Assembly (NCBI GenBank): GCA_945861995.1
Contig: CAMAWZ010000032.1
Coordinates: 1-13,576 of the forward strand
Source: Pseudorhodobacter antarcticus
Lineage (GTDB): Bacteria; Pseudomonadota; Alphaproteobacteria; Rhodobacterales; Rhodobacteraceae
DNA length: 13,576 nt
Direction: 5' to 3'
Every line of letters begins with the position of its first letter. Positions within the stretch are counted from its first letter, which is position 1. This document shows, piece by piece, positions 6,089-12,846 of the stretch. Made by a program: the position numbers and the translations under genes. A model generated the notes under the pieces. That model ran no database searches and was not told where the DNA came from. It worked only from the letters and a program-made list of their open reading frames with translations.

Positions 6089-7417
6089 TTAGCTACAGGT
6101 CAGATCATTACCCAGCGCAAAAATCGTCAGCGCCGTCACCAAAAACAGACCAACCATCACCGCCATATTCACAAATCTTGGATTGGGTTTGCGCCGCGTG
6201 ATCGCTTCAACCGCAAAAAACACCAGATGCCCGCCATCCAAAACGGGCACGGGCAGCAGATTCAAAATCCCCACCCCCAGCGATACCATGGCCAGCATGG
6301 TGACAAAGCTTTCTACCCCAGACCGCGCGGCCTGCCCCATCGTATCGGCCAGCCCAACAGGGCCAGACAAATTGCACGTGCTGATATCGCCGCGGATCAT
6401 ATGCAACAGGCCTGAGAACGTGCCTTCAAACACCGCGCCCATTTGCGAAAAAGACAGCATCATCGCCTCACCCAGACCTGCGCTGCGGCGCTGCAAATCG
6501 AAAATCGGGCCCGAGGACAGGCCAATCATCCAGCGCGTTTCAAAACCACCATCGGCAGTTGGCAAATCGCGGCGGTTTGGCTCCAGCAGTACATTCAGCA
6601 CGCTGCCATCTGGCCGCCAAACCTGCACATCCAGCGGCGCGCCCATGCTGGCCTCGATAAAGGGGGGCAACTGCGAAAAGGCGTGAATCGGCTGGCCATT
6701 CACCTGCGTGATGACATCGCCTTCGCGCAGCCCCGCCTCAAATGCCGCGCTTTGCAAATGCACCAGTGCCGCGCGTGCGGGCAGCGGATGGGGCGCAGTG
6801 ACCTGCATTGTCTGCCCCGCGCGCAGCACCGTATAGCCAACCTCGGCCAGTGGCGGCACAGCATCGGCCACCTGAAAAAACGTGGCCAGATCGGGGGTTG
6901 GCTGCCCTTCAATCGCGGTAATTTCATCGCCCTGCATCAATCCCTGTGCCGTTGGCATCGGATACAGCGCGCCAATGATCGGGCGATCAGCGGCAAGCCC
7001 CGAAGATAGGATCAGGCCCACAAAAATGAAAAATGCCAAAACGAAATTGAACACGGGGCCAGCGGCCACAGTCAGCATCCGCGCCCAAATTGGCGCCCCT
7101 GCCAAGGTTTGGCGCGCTTCGGTGGCCGACATATCCCCGCCCGCAGGCAGGGCCGAAGCCGCATCTTGATCGCCCTTAAACCGCACAAAACCGCCCAGCG
7201 GAATGGCCGCAATCTGCCAGCGCGTGCCAAAGCGATCTGGGCGTGAAGATGCCAGCACAGGCCCAAATCCCAGCGAGAACACCTCGGCCTTGATCCCCGA
7301 CCAACGGCCCACGATGTAATGGCCGTATTCATGCACCGCGACAATCACTGCTAGCGCCAGCAGAAATGACACAATTGTGTAAATCAACCCGCCAAAATCG
7401 CTTAGGATAGACATCAT
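6089..7417 (-). CDS. rseP: Site-2 membrane zinc metalloprotease RseP (M50B)
   Basis: RseP is an inner-membrane intramembrane protease. In the family it cuts anti-sigma factors such as RseA, and also signal-peptide remnants. The 442-residue product matches the family length of about 450. The zinc motif HEYGH is at residues 29-33, inside the first transmembrane segment. AAGPVFNFVLAFF marks the second. Two PDZ domains follow: the first around MPTAQGLMQGDEITAIEGQP, the second around SAAFEAGLREGDVITQVNGQ. The third metal ligand lies in NLLPVPVLDGGH (Asp394), and a last transmembrane segment closes the protein. It begins 4 nt after the dxr stop. Two adjacent ATG codons are possible; the outer one is better spaced from AAGG upstream. 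No rseA-like substrate gene is seen in the window. Confidence 0.96.
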   Translation of the reverse strand: MMSILSDFGGLIYTIVSFLLALAVIVAVHEYGHYIVGRWSGIKAEVFSLGFGPVLASSRPDRFGTRWQIAAIPLGGFVRFKGDQDAASALPAGGDMSATEARQTLAGAPIWARMLTVAAGPVFNFVLAFFIFVGLILSSGLAADRPIIGALYPMPTAQGLMQGDEITAIEGQPTPDLATFFQVADAVPPLAEVGYTVLRAGQTMQVTAPHPLPARAALVHLQSAAFEAGLREGDVITQVNGQPIHAFSQLPPFIEASMGAPLDVQVWRPDGSVLNVLLEPNRRDLPTADGGFETRWMIGLSSGPIFDLQRRSAGLGEAMMLSFSQMGAVFEGTFSGLLHMIRGDISTCNLSGPVGLADTMGQAARSGVESFVTMLAMVSLGVGILNLLPVPVLDGGHLVFFAVEAITRRKPNPRFVNMAVMVGLFLVTALTIFALGNDLTCS

Positions 7418-7421
7418 ACTG

Positions 7422-8606
7422 TTACCGCCTTTGCGCCATGTGCGCGGCCATTTCTGCGGCGCGCACCCGTGTTAGATGGTCTATCTGCAGCACTTGCTCA
7501 AGGGCTGATGGCACATCTGTGATCGCAATTTCAGAAGGCAGGCGGGAAAGCGTGCTTTCCACCACCCCTGACATATCCATAAAGCCAATTTGCCCCGCGA
7601 TAAACGCATCCAGCGCGGTTTCCTTGGCGGCGGTAAAGATCGTGCCCGCAGCCCCACCCGTGGCCATCACCTCGCGGCACAGGCGCAGCGCGGGAAATCG
7701 GGCCAAATCAGGGGCGGTAAAGGTTAGGCTGCCCAGTGCCGCCAAATCCAGCCGCGCCACGGGCAGATGCGCGCGGTTTGGCCAATTTAGCGCATAGCCA
7801 ATGGCATGGCGCATATCAGGCGCGCCGAGGTGGGCCATAACAGCGCCATCGTTGAACCCAACCAGTGCATGAACAATAGACTGCGGGTGGATCACCACCT
7901 CGATTTGATCCGGCGCTAGCGCAAAAAACTCATGCGCCTCAATCACTTCCATCGCTTTGTTAAACATAGATGCGCTGTCAATCGTAATGCGCTGCCCCAT
8001 GGCCCAATTGGGGTGTTTTGACGCCTCGGCCACAGTTGCGCTTGCCAGCTTTTCCAGCGGCCAATCGCGCAGCGCGCCGCCCGATGCAGTGATAATCACC
8101 CGCTCTAGCGCGCTGCGATCCTCGCCGTGCAGGGCCTGAAAAATGGCCGAATGTTCGCTGTCGACGGGCAAAATGGTGGCCCCTGCCGCGGCGGCCCGCG
8201 CCAGCAGCAGCTTGCCCGCAGACACAAGGCTTTCCTTATTCGCCAGCGCCAAAATCGCCCCGCTATCCAGCGCAGCAAAGCTGGGGGCTAGGCCCGCATT
8301 GCCGACAATCGCGCTCATCACCCAATCGACAGGGCGGCGGGCGGCGTCCGTTATGGCGGCGTGGCCTGCGGCCGCCTCAACCCCGCTGCCAGCCAGCGCA
8401 TCCCGCAAATCGCCGAGGCAATCTTCGTGCGCGGTCACCGCCACCTGCGCGCGTAGCACCCGCGCCATCTGCGCCAGCAGCGCCACATTGCGCCCGCCCG
8501 TCAGGGCCACCGTGTCAAACGCCTCGGCCCCGCCCGCGCGCGTGATCAGATCATAGGACGATTGTCCAATCGACCCCGTCGCGCCAAAAATTGAAATCCG
8601 CCGCAT
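7422..8606 (-). CDS. dxr: 1-deoxy-D-xylulose-5-phosphate reductoisomerase Dxr (IspC)
   Basis: Dxr converts 1-deoxy-D-xylulose 5-phosphate to 2-C-methyl-D-erythritol 4-phosphate using NADPH. This is the committed step of the MEP isoprenoid pathway and is the target of fosmidomycin. The 394-residue product is full length. The NADPH loop GATGSIGQSS is at residues 8-17, ALANKESLVSAGK at 120-132, and the metal-binding Asp149 and Glu151 in PVDSEHSAIFQ. TASGGALRDW is at 173-182, and HPNWAMGQRITIDSASMFNKAMEV spans the flexible substrate loop, with Glu220 matching the third metal ligand. Its ATG directly abuts the cdsA TGA. Its product eventually feeds the UppS encoded two genes upstream, so the operon holds both the entry and a major use of isoprenoids. 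Confidence 0.98.
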   Translation of the reverse strand: MRRISIFGATGSIGQSSYDLITRAGGAEAFDTVALTGGRNVALLAQMARVLRAQVAVTAHEDCLGDLRDALAGSGVEAAAGHAAITDAARRPVDWVMSAIVGNAGLAPSFAALDSGAILALANKESLVSAGKLLLARAAAAGATILPVDSEHSAIFQALHGEDRSALERVIITASGGALRDWPLEKLASATVAEASKHPNWAMGQRITIDSASMFNKAMEVIEAHEFFALAPDQIEVVIHPQSIVHALVGFNDGAVMAHLGAPDMRHAIGYALNWPNRAHLPVARLDLAALGSLTFTAPDLARFPALRLCREVMATGGAAGTIFTAAKETALDAFIAGQIGFMDMSGVVESTLSRLPSEIAITDVPSALEQVLQIDHLTRVRAAEMAAHMAQRR

Positions 8607-9443
8607 TCAGCCCCCACCAGAAAGGCTGATCAGGTTTGGAGCGATAAATTGCAGCGCCATCACGGCCAGCATCGCGCCCACCAGCGCATCAAATCGGTCC
8701 ATTACCCCGCCATGGCCGGGGATCAAGCGCGAGCTGTCTTTGACCCCCGCGCGCCGCTTAAGCCAGCTTTCCGCGATATCGCCCATCTGCCCCGCAAAGG
8801 CGATCAACGGCGATAGGGCGATCAGCCCCGCCCCGCCATAGCCCGCATAGACAAACGCGGCCCCAAGCAGCGCCGCACCAATCCAGCCCGCAACCGTGCC
8901 TGACCATGTTTTCTTGGGGCTGACCGCTGGCCAAAACTTGGGCCCGCCCAGCGTGCGCCCCACAAAATACCCCGCAACGTCAGACACCACCACCACGCCC
9001 AAAACCCACAATATCGCCGCCGCCCCTTCGGCTTGGCGCAGCTCGAACAGCCCATGCCCCGCCGTCATAATCGCCAGCGCAATCAGCGCGCAGGTCTTGG
9101 CCATCAGCCAGCGCGGCCCGCCCAAATCCGATGCTAGAAAGATCAGCGGCACAATAGGCACCAGCCAATAGCTTGGCCAATTGGGCCAACCCTCATCGGC
9201 AAACAACAGCAGCGCCGCAATTAGCGCAAGGCCATAGGCGCGTTTGGCGCCGTCTTGCCGCGAAAGGCGCGCAAGTTCCCAAATCATCGCGCCGACAAGC
9301 GCCATAATGAACACCAAAAACGGCCAACCGCCCAGCCAAACCTCGACCGCGCCAATGATCAGCAGCACCGCAGCCGACAGCATCCGCGGGCGCAAATCTG
9401 CCCAACGATTTGCCGCAGCACTGGGCGGTGCGGCAGGTATCAT
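8607..9443 (-). CDS. cdsA: Phosphatidate cytidylyltransferase CdsA
   Basis: CdsA is the integral inner-membrane enzyme that makes CDP-diacylglycerol from phosphatidate and CTP. This is the branch point for all phospholipids. From the ATG at 9443 the product is 278 residues, a typical size, with about seven or eight hydrophobic segments. The PROSITE-type signature is complete at residues 226-252: SWLKRRAGVKD, then GHGGVMDRFD. The conserved SPKKTWSG lies at 175-182 after SDVAGYFVGR. The frame is open 29 codons upstream into uppS, but the ATG that overlaps the uppS stop (ATGA, 9440-9443) is preferred. The extra residues are the shadow of the conserved uppS C-terminus and match nothing in CdsA. 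Confidence 0.96.
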   Translation of the reverse strand: MIPAAPPSAAANRWADLRPRMLSAAVLLIIGAVEVWLGGWPFLVFIMALVGAMIWELARLSRQDGAKRAYGLALIAALLLFADEGWPNWPSYWLVPIVPLIFLASDLGGPRWLMAKTCALIALAIMTAGHGLFELRQAEGAAAILWVLGVVVVSDVAGYFVGRTLGGPKFWPAVSPKKTWSGTVAGWIGAALLGAAFVYAGYGGAGLIALSPLIAFAGQMGDIAESWLKRRAGVKDSSRLIPGHGGVMDRFDALVGAMLAVMALQFIAPNLISLSGGG

Positions 9444-10186
9444 TTTGCCACAATCCCGCCAAAGCGCCGCTCGCGCAGGCCATATTTCTTCAAAATCGCC
9501 GCCAATTCCGCCGCTGTAAAATCGGGCCACAGCGTTGGGGTGAATTCATATTCGGCATAAGCCGCCTGCCATGGCAGAAAATTTGATGTCCGCGTCTCGC
9601 CACTGGTGCGGATCACCAGATCAGGGTCGGGCAGATCTGCGGTATCCAGATGCGCGCCAATAACCGCATCGGTAATGTCGGCAGGCGCAATGCCAGCGGC
9701 CGCAATTGCGCGCATCGCGCGGGTAATTTCGTCGCGCCCGCCATAATTGATCGCCACTGTCAAATGCAGCGCGCTGCATTGTGAGGTGCGCGCCTCGATC
9801 CCTGCCATCAGTTTTTGCAGCTTTGGCTCTAGGCGCGTGCGATCGCCAATAAAGCGCAGCCGAACCCCCGCAGTTGCCAGCTTTTCCGCCTCGGATTTGA
9901 TATATCGGGCGAAAATCGACATCAGACCCAACACTTCGGCAGCGCCGCGTTTCCAATTTTCGGTGGAAAATGCGTAAACTGTCAAATGCGTGATCCCCAA
10001 GTGGGGACAGGCCGTCACAATCTCGCGCACACGCTCGGCCCCTTTGCGATGCCCAACCAGTCGCGGCAACCCACGCTGCGTGGCCCACCGCCCGTTACCA
10101 TCCATAATCATCGCCACGTGCAACGGCCCCGTTGGCGCAGAGGTTTGCGGCGCGGCGCTGGTTGCAGGGTCAAGGGATTGGGGCAA
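9440..10186 (-). CDS. uppS: Di-trans,poly-cis-undecaprenyl diphosphate synthase UppS
   Basis: UppS is the cytosolic cis-prenyltransferase that extends farnesyl diphosphate with eight isopentenyl units to C55 undecaprenyl diphosphate. This is the lipid carrier for peptidoglycan, O-antigen and capsule units. In the 248-residue product the catalytic Asp29 sits in IMDGNGRWA, VGHRKG follows at 44-49, YAFSTENWKR at 71-80, AINYGGRDEI at 145-154, and RTSGETRTSNFLPWQAAYAE at 193-212. The only start that keeps the whole first strand (HVAMIMDG) is TTG at 10186. An in-frame TAA lies at 10210-10208, and there is no ATG or GTG between it and residue 23. The Shine-Dalgarno is weak (GAG). The gap to frr contains a 12-bp tandem repeat. 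Start position is the only uncertain part. Confidence 0.95.
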   Translation of the reverse strand: MPQSLDPATSAAPQTSAPTGPLHVAMIMDGNGRWATQRGLPRLVGHRKGAERVREIVTACPHLGITHLTVYAFSTENWKRGAAEVLGLMSIFARYIKSEAEKLATAGVRLRFIGDRTRLEPKLQKLMAGIEARTSQCSALHLTVAINYGGRDEITRAMRAIAAAGIAPADITDAVIGAHLDTADLPDPDLVIRTSGETRTSNFLPWQAAYAEYEFTPTLWPDFTAAELAAILKKYGLRERRFGGIVAK

Positions 10187-10197
10187 AACGCGCTCGC

Positions 10198-10260
10198 ACT
10201 TTGGGTTTATAACTTTCGGGCCAAACTCTGGGCTAAACTTTGGGATAAATTTTGGGGCTA
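10198..10260. repeat. Degenerate 12-bp tandem repeat between frr and uppS
   Basis: On the plus strand, units of the type TAAACTTTGGGA repeat with GGG anchors at 10204, 10219, 10231, 10243 and 10255 (spacings 15, 12, 12, 12). The best copies are CCAAACTCTGGG, TAAACTTTGGGA and TAAATTTTGGGG, and the outermost copies are more degraded. The array starts at the frr stop codon and fills nearly the whole frr-uppS spacer. It does not look coding on either strand. It differs in base composition from the flanking genes, being AT-rich with regular GGG/CCC. Confidence 0.75.
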
Positions 10261-10824
10261 AACCTGCATAATTTCGGCTTGTTTAGAGTCCAGCGCGCGG
10301 TCAACAGCGGCAATCGCTTTGTCAGTCAGTTCCTGCACTTCGTCTGACCACATCTTTTGGTCATCCTCGCCCATGCCCGCCGATTTGGCCTTTTTGATCT
10401 GATCCATCCCATCGCGGCGCACGTTGCGAATGGCGACCTTGGCGTTTTCCGCATAGCCTGCGGCAACCTTGGTCAACTGCTTGCGGCGTTCCTCGTTCAA
10501 CTCGGGTATCGGCAGGCGGATCAGCGGGCCGTCGGATACAGGGTTAATGCCAATCCCGCTTTCGCGGATGGCTTTTTCCACCTTGGCAATCATCGCCTTG
10601 TCCCAGACATTGATCACCACCATGCGCGGTTCTGGCACGTTGACCGTGCCAAGCTGGTTGATCGGGGTCATCTGCCCATAAGCATCGACCGAGATTGCAT
10701 CCACAATCGAGGCCGAAGCCCGCCCTGTGCGCAGGCTTGCAAATTCGGTTTTCAACGCATTCATCGCGCCGTCCATGCGGCGCTGAATGGCATCCAGATC
10801 AATTTCTAGGTCTTCGGCAGACAT
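10258..10824 (-). CDS. frr: Ribosome recycling factor Frr (RRF)
   Basis: RRF acts with EF-G and GTP to split post-termination ribosomes in the cytosol. The 188-residue product is close to the family's usual 185. Helix 1 of the three-helix bundle contains MDGAMNALKTEFASLRTGRAS (through residue 38). The compact second domain contains YGQMTPINQLGTVNVPEPRMVVINVWD. Then come IGINPVSDGPLIRLPIPELNEERR and a long helical tail ending DSKQAEIMQV. I chose ATG 10824, preceded by AGAGGG at 10834-10829, over the ATG seven codons upstream, which lacks a ribosome site and adds residues not seen in the family. pyrH-frr is a very common bacterial pair, and here 77 nt separate them. Confidence 0.97.
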   Translation of the reverse strand: MSAEDLEIDLDAIQRRMDGAMNALKTEFASLRTGRASASIVDAISVDAYGQMTPINQLGTVNVPEPRMVVINVWDKAMIAKVEKAIRESGIGINPVSDGPLIRLPIPELNEERRKQLTKVAAGYAENAKVAIRNVRRDGMDQIKKAKSAGMGEDDQKMWSDEVQELTDKAIAAVDRALDSKQAEIMQV

Positions 10825-10868
10825 CTCGCCCTCTTGTATAATCACCCGTGCCGCACGCGGCGATTTCC

Positions 10869-10883
10869 CTGCTATATCAGCAG
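10869..10883 (-). repeat. Short dyad in the pyrH-frr spacer
   Basis: CTGCT-atatc-AGCAG gives 5-bp arms around a 5-nt centre, about 45 nt upstream of the frr start. A second small GC dyad (GCCGC-AC-GCGGC, 10850-10861) lies between it and frr. Neither is followed by a U-tract, so pyrH and frr are probably co-transcribed. The dyads may be incidental. Confidence 0.25.
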
Positions 10884-10901
10884 ATCATCACGGCGGAATA
10901 G

Positions 10902-11636
10902 TTAAATTTTGTCCACAACGCGCGTGTAAGTGCCGCGACCTGCCAAAATTCCCTTAAAACCGCCCGGCTCGTCCAGCGAAAATACGATGATCGGCAGGTC
11001 ATTGTCGCGCGCAAGCGCAATGGCGGATGCGTCCATTACCCCCAAATGCTGCTGCAACACCTCGTCATAGGTCACAACGTCGTAGCGCTTGGCGTCGCTG
11101 TGCTTTTTGGGGTCTTTGTCATAAACCCCGTCCACCTTGGTTCCCTTGAAAATCGCCTCGCAGGCCATTTCATTGGCGCGCAACGTGGCCGCCGTGTCAG
11201 TGGTGAAATAGGGGTTGCCCGTGCCCGCCGCAAAGATCACCACGCGCTTTTTCTCTAAATGGCGCACGGCGCGGCGGCGAATATAGGGCTCGCAGACCTG
11301 ATCCATCGGTATGGCCGAAATCACGCGGGTGAACACGCCCAACTGCTCCAGTGCCGATTGCATGGCCAGCGCGTTCATCACGGTGGCCAGCATCCCCATA
11401 TAATCGGCGGTCGTGCGCTCCATCCCCTGCGCGCTGCCCGCCAACCCGCGAAAGATATTGCCGCCGCCGATCACCATGCACACCTCAACCCCCATATCGC
11501 GCACTGATTTCACTTCGGCAGCAATGCGCTGCACTGTGGGCGGGTGCAGGCCAAAGCCCTGATCACCCATCAGCGCCTCGCCCGAAATTTTCAGCATCAC
11601 GCGGGAATAGACGGGATGAGAGGCATCGCTGAGCAT
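10902..11636 (-). CDS. pyrH: Uridylate kinase PyrH (UMP kinase)
   Basis: PyrH is the bacterial hexameric UMP kinase of the amino-acid kinase fold. It makes UDP from UMP and ATP and is usually regulated by GTP and UTP. The 244-residue product is full length. VMLKISGEALMG is at residues 13-24, the phosphate-binding IGGGNIFRG at 56-64, and Asp78 lies in the ADYMGMLATVMNA helix. The AGTGNPYFTTDTAA loop spans 137-150 and KGTKVDGVYDKDPKKH spans 164-179. The ATG at 11636 has AGGA about 8 nt upstream. It is the first gene of the minus-strand run, and since miaA diverges from it, the 110-nt gap should hold the main operon promoter. The usual rpsB-tsf partners are not adjacent here. Confidence 0.97.
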   Translation of the reverse strand: MLSDASHPVYSRVMLKISGEALMGDQGFGLHPPTVQRIAAEVKSVRDMGVEVCMVIGGGNIFRGLAGSAQGMERTTADYMGMLATVMNALAMQSALEQLGVFTRVISAIPMDQVCEPYIRRRAVRHLEKKRVVIFAAGTGNPYFTTDTAATLRANEMACEAIFKGTKVDGVYDKDPKKHSDAKRYDVVTYDEVLQQHLGVMDASAIALARDNDLPIIVFSLDEPGGFKGILAGRGTYTRVVDKI

Positions 11637-11746
11637 GGGAAATCCTGTTCACTGGGGCGCAAGGGCGGCTGCGCGGGGAATCGTTGTTGACTGCCGCGCA
11701 AAATGTCGCAAAACGGCGGCATGTTCAACGGGCAAGCGGGGCAGGC
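11637..11746. promoter_or_regulatory. Divergent pyrH/miaA promoter region
   Basis: This 110-nt gap must carry promoters for both directions if the two neighbouring genes are each first in their transcripts. On the plus strand, TTGACT at 11687-11692 is followed at 17 bp by a weak AAAACG. On the minus strand, TTGAAC (11728-11723) has CATTTT 17 bp on. Both have acceptable -35 and poor -10 elements. A GAATC site (11678-11682, the CcrM methylation motif GANTC) sits 4 bp from the plus-strand -35. I cannot fix transcription starts from sequence alone. Confidence 0.35.
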
Positions 11747-12637
11747 GTGAGTATTAGCGGGATATCGCGAACGGTTCCTGTGCTGATTGCTGGCCCCACC
11801 GCCAGCGGCAAGTCGGCGCTGGCGATGGAAATCGCCGCCCGTGATGGGCGCACAATCGTCAATGCCGACGCGTTGCAGGTTTACGCCCAATGGCGCATCC
11901 TGTCGGCCCGCCCCAGTGCCGAAGAAGAAGCCGCCCTGCCCCATGCGCTGTTTGGCCATATTGGGCGCGATACGCCCTATTCCACAGGCCATTGGCTGCG
12001 CGAGGTTGCCCCCCTTTTGATGCGCCCTATCGTCATTGTCGGCGGCACGGGGCTGAACTTTTCCGCGCTGACCACGGGCTTGGCAGACATTGCGCCGATT
12101 ACGCCCCACATTCGCGCCCGCGCAAACCAGATTTTGACAGACCTTGGGCCACAGGCCATGCTGGCCGAACTTGACCCCGCCACCCGCGCAAGGATCGACA
12201 CCCAAAACCCCGCCCGCATTCAGCGCGCTTGGGAGGTGCTGATGGCCACGGGGCGCGGTCTTGCCGATTGGCAGGCCAGCACGGGGCCTGCGCTGCTGCC
12301 CCTGCAAGACGCCCAAGGCATTGTCTTGCAGATGGACACCGCGCGCCTTGATGCCCGCATATCGCAGCGGTTTGCCGCGATGATGGAGAACGGCGCGCTG
12401 GATGAAGCGCGCGCCGCCCTGCCGCATTGGCCAGATGATGGCACAAATCATCCGCCCCCCCAGCCCCCACCCTGGACACGGGCCATCGGCGCGCCCGAAC
12501 TGATCGCTCATCTGCGCGGGCAGATGACGCTGCCAGAGGCCATCGCTGCCGCCACACTTGCCTCGCGCCAATATGCCAAAAGACAGCGCACTTGGTTTCG
12601 CAATCGGATGAAAAATTGGGCACTGCTAAACTGCTAA
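11747..12637 (+). CDS. miaA: tRNA dimethylallyltransferase MiaA
   Basis: MiaA transfers a dimethylallyl group from DMAPP to N6 of A37 in tRNAs that read codons starting with U. This precedes methylthiolation by MiaB. From GTG 11747 the product is 296 residues, within the family range. The P-loop GPTASGKS is at 16-23, and the catalytic-type Asp lies in VNADALQVY (Asp41). ARPSAEEEAALPH is at 54-66, VGGTGLNFSAL at 98-108, and the conserved SRQYAKRQRTWFRN near the C-terminus. The frame is open back to a TTG at 11684, but those 21 residues do not resemble MiaA; the chosen GTG has a GCAGGC just before it. A later GTG at 11777 would start too close to the P-loop. A proline-rich NHPPPQPPPW insert occupies residues 234-243. 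It is transcribed away from pyrH. Confidence 0.95.
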   Translation: MSISGISRTVPVLIAGPTASGKSALAMEIAARDGRTIVNADALQVYAQWRILSARPSAEEEAALPHALFGHIGRDTPYSTGHWLREVAPLLMRPIVIVGGTGLNFSALTTGLADIAPITPHIRARANQILTDLGPQAMLAELDPATRARIDTQNPARIQRAWEVLMATGRGLADWQASTGPALLPLQDAQGIVLQMDTARLDARISQRFAAMMENGALDEARAALPHWPDDGTNHPPPQPPPWTRAIGAPELIAHLRGQMTLPEAIAAATLASRQYAKRQRTWFRNRMKNWALLNC

Positions 12638-12669
12638 TTGCAGCCCGAAACGCGCCGCTCTATCGCCAA

Positions 12670-12711
12670 GACCTGTTTTCCGCCCAATCCGATCAACTGG
12701 CGGAAAAGGTC
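12670..12711 (+). terminator. Large stem-loop downstream of miaA (terminator-like, no U-tract)
   Basis: GACC-tg-TTTTCCGCC and GGCGGAAAA-GGTC pair over 13 bp with a 2-nt bulge and a 14-nt loop. The structure starts 33 nt after the miaA stop. It is the most obvious candidate for ending or protecting the miaA message, but the following bases (AUAAACAAGC) lack a U-run on this strand, and the opposite side does not offer one either. A dyad of this size could also be a binding site. Confidence 0.5.
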
Positions 12712-12846
12712 ATAAACAAGCATTGATTTCGCCCGCAGATGCGGCTAAATTGTTCGATATTGACAAACATATAAATCGGCAAAGTCACTTAGATGACTAA
12801 ATCTAGTAGCAGAACCCCTTAACAAGACAAAGGCTATGATACACTC
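12712..12846 (+). promoter_or_regulatory. AT-rich upstream region of the AraC-type regulator
   Basis: Between the miaA stem-loop and the regulator there is no gene. The region holds a perfect TTGACA at 12760-12765 (with no convincing -10 at 16-18 bp), a TATAAA at 12770-12775, and a dyad ACTTAGAT-gactaa-ATCTAGT at 12787-12807. A TATGAT at 12835-12840 ends 6 nt before the ATG. The TATGAT placement would give a leaderless or nearly leaderless transcript. The dyad is a candidate operator, possibly for autoregulation. Confidence 0.35.

Noticed and set aside
10198..10260. Array considered as a CRISPR or as a coding repeat (plus strand reads KLW-type units)
   Set aside because: Units are 12 bp with no unique spacers, so it is not CRISPR. 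The plus-strand frame is short, unsupported by a ribosome site, and ends inside frr antisense.
11597..12571. Minus-strand open frame of 324 codons opposite miaA
   Set aside because: It is antisense to miaA, which has all family motifs, and overlaps the pyrH start. Low-complexity Gly/Arg/Gln composition marks it as a shadow.
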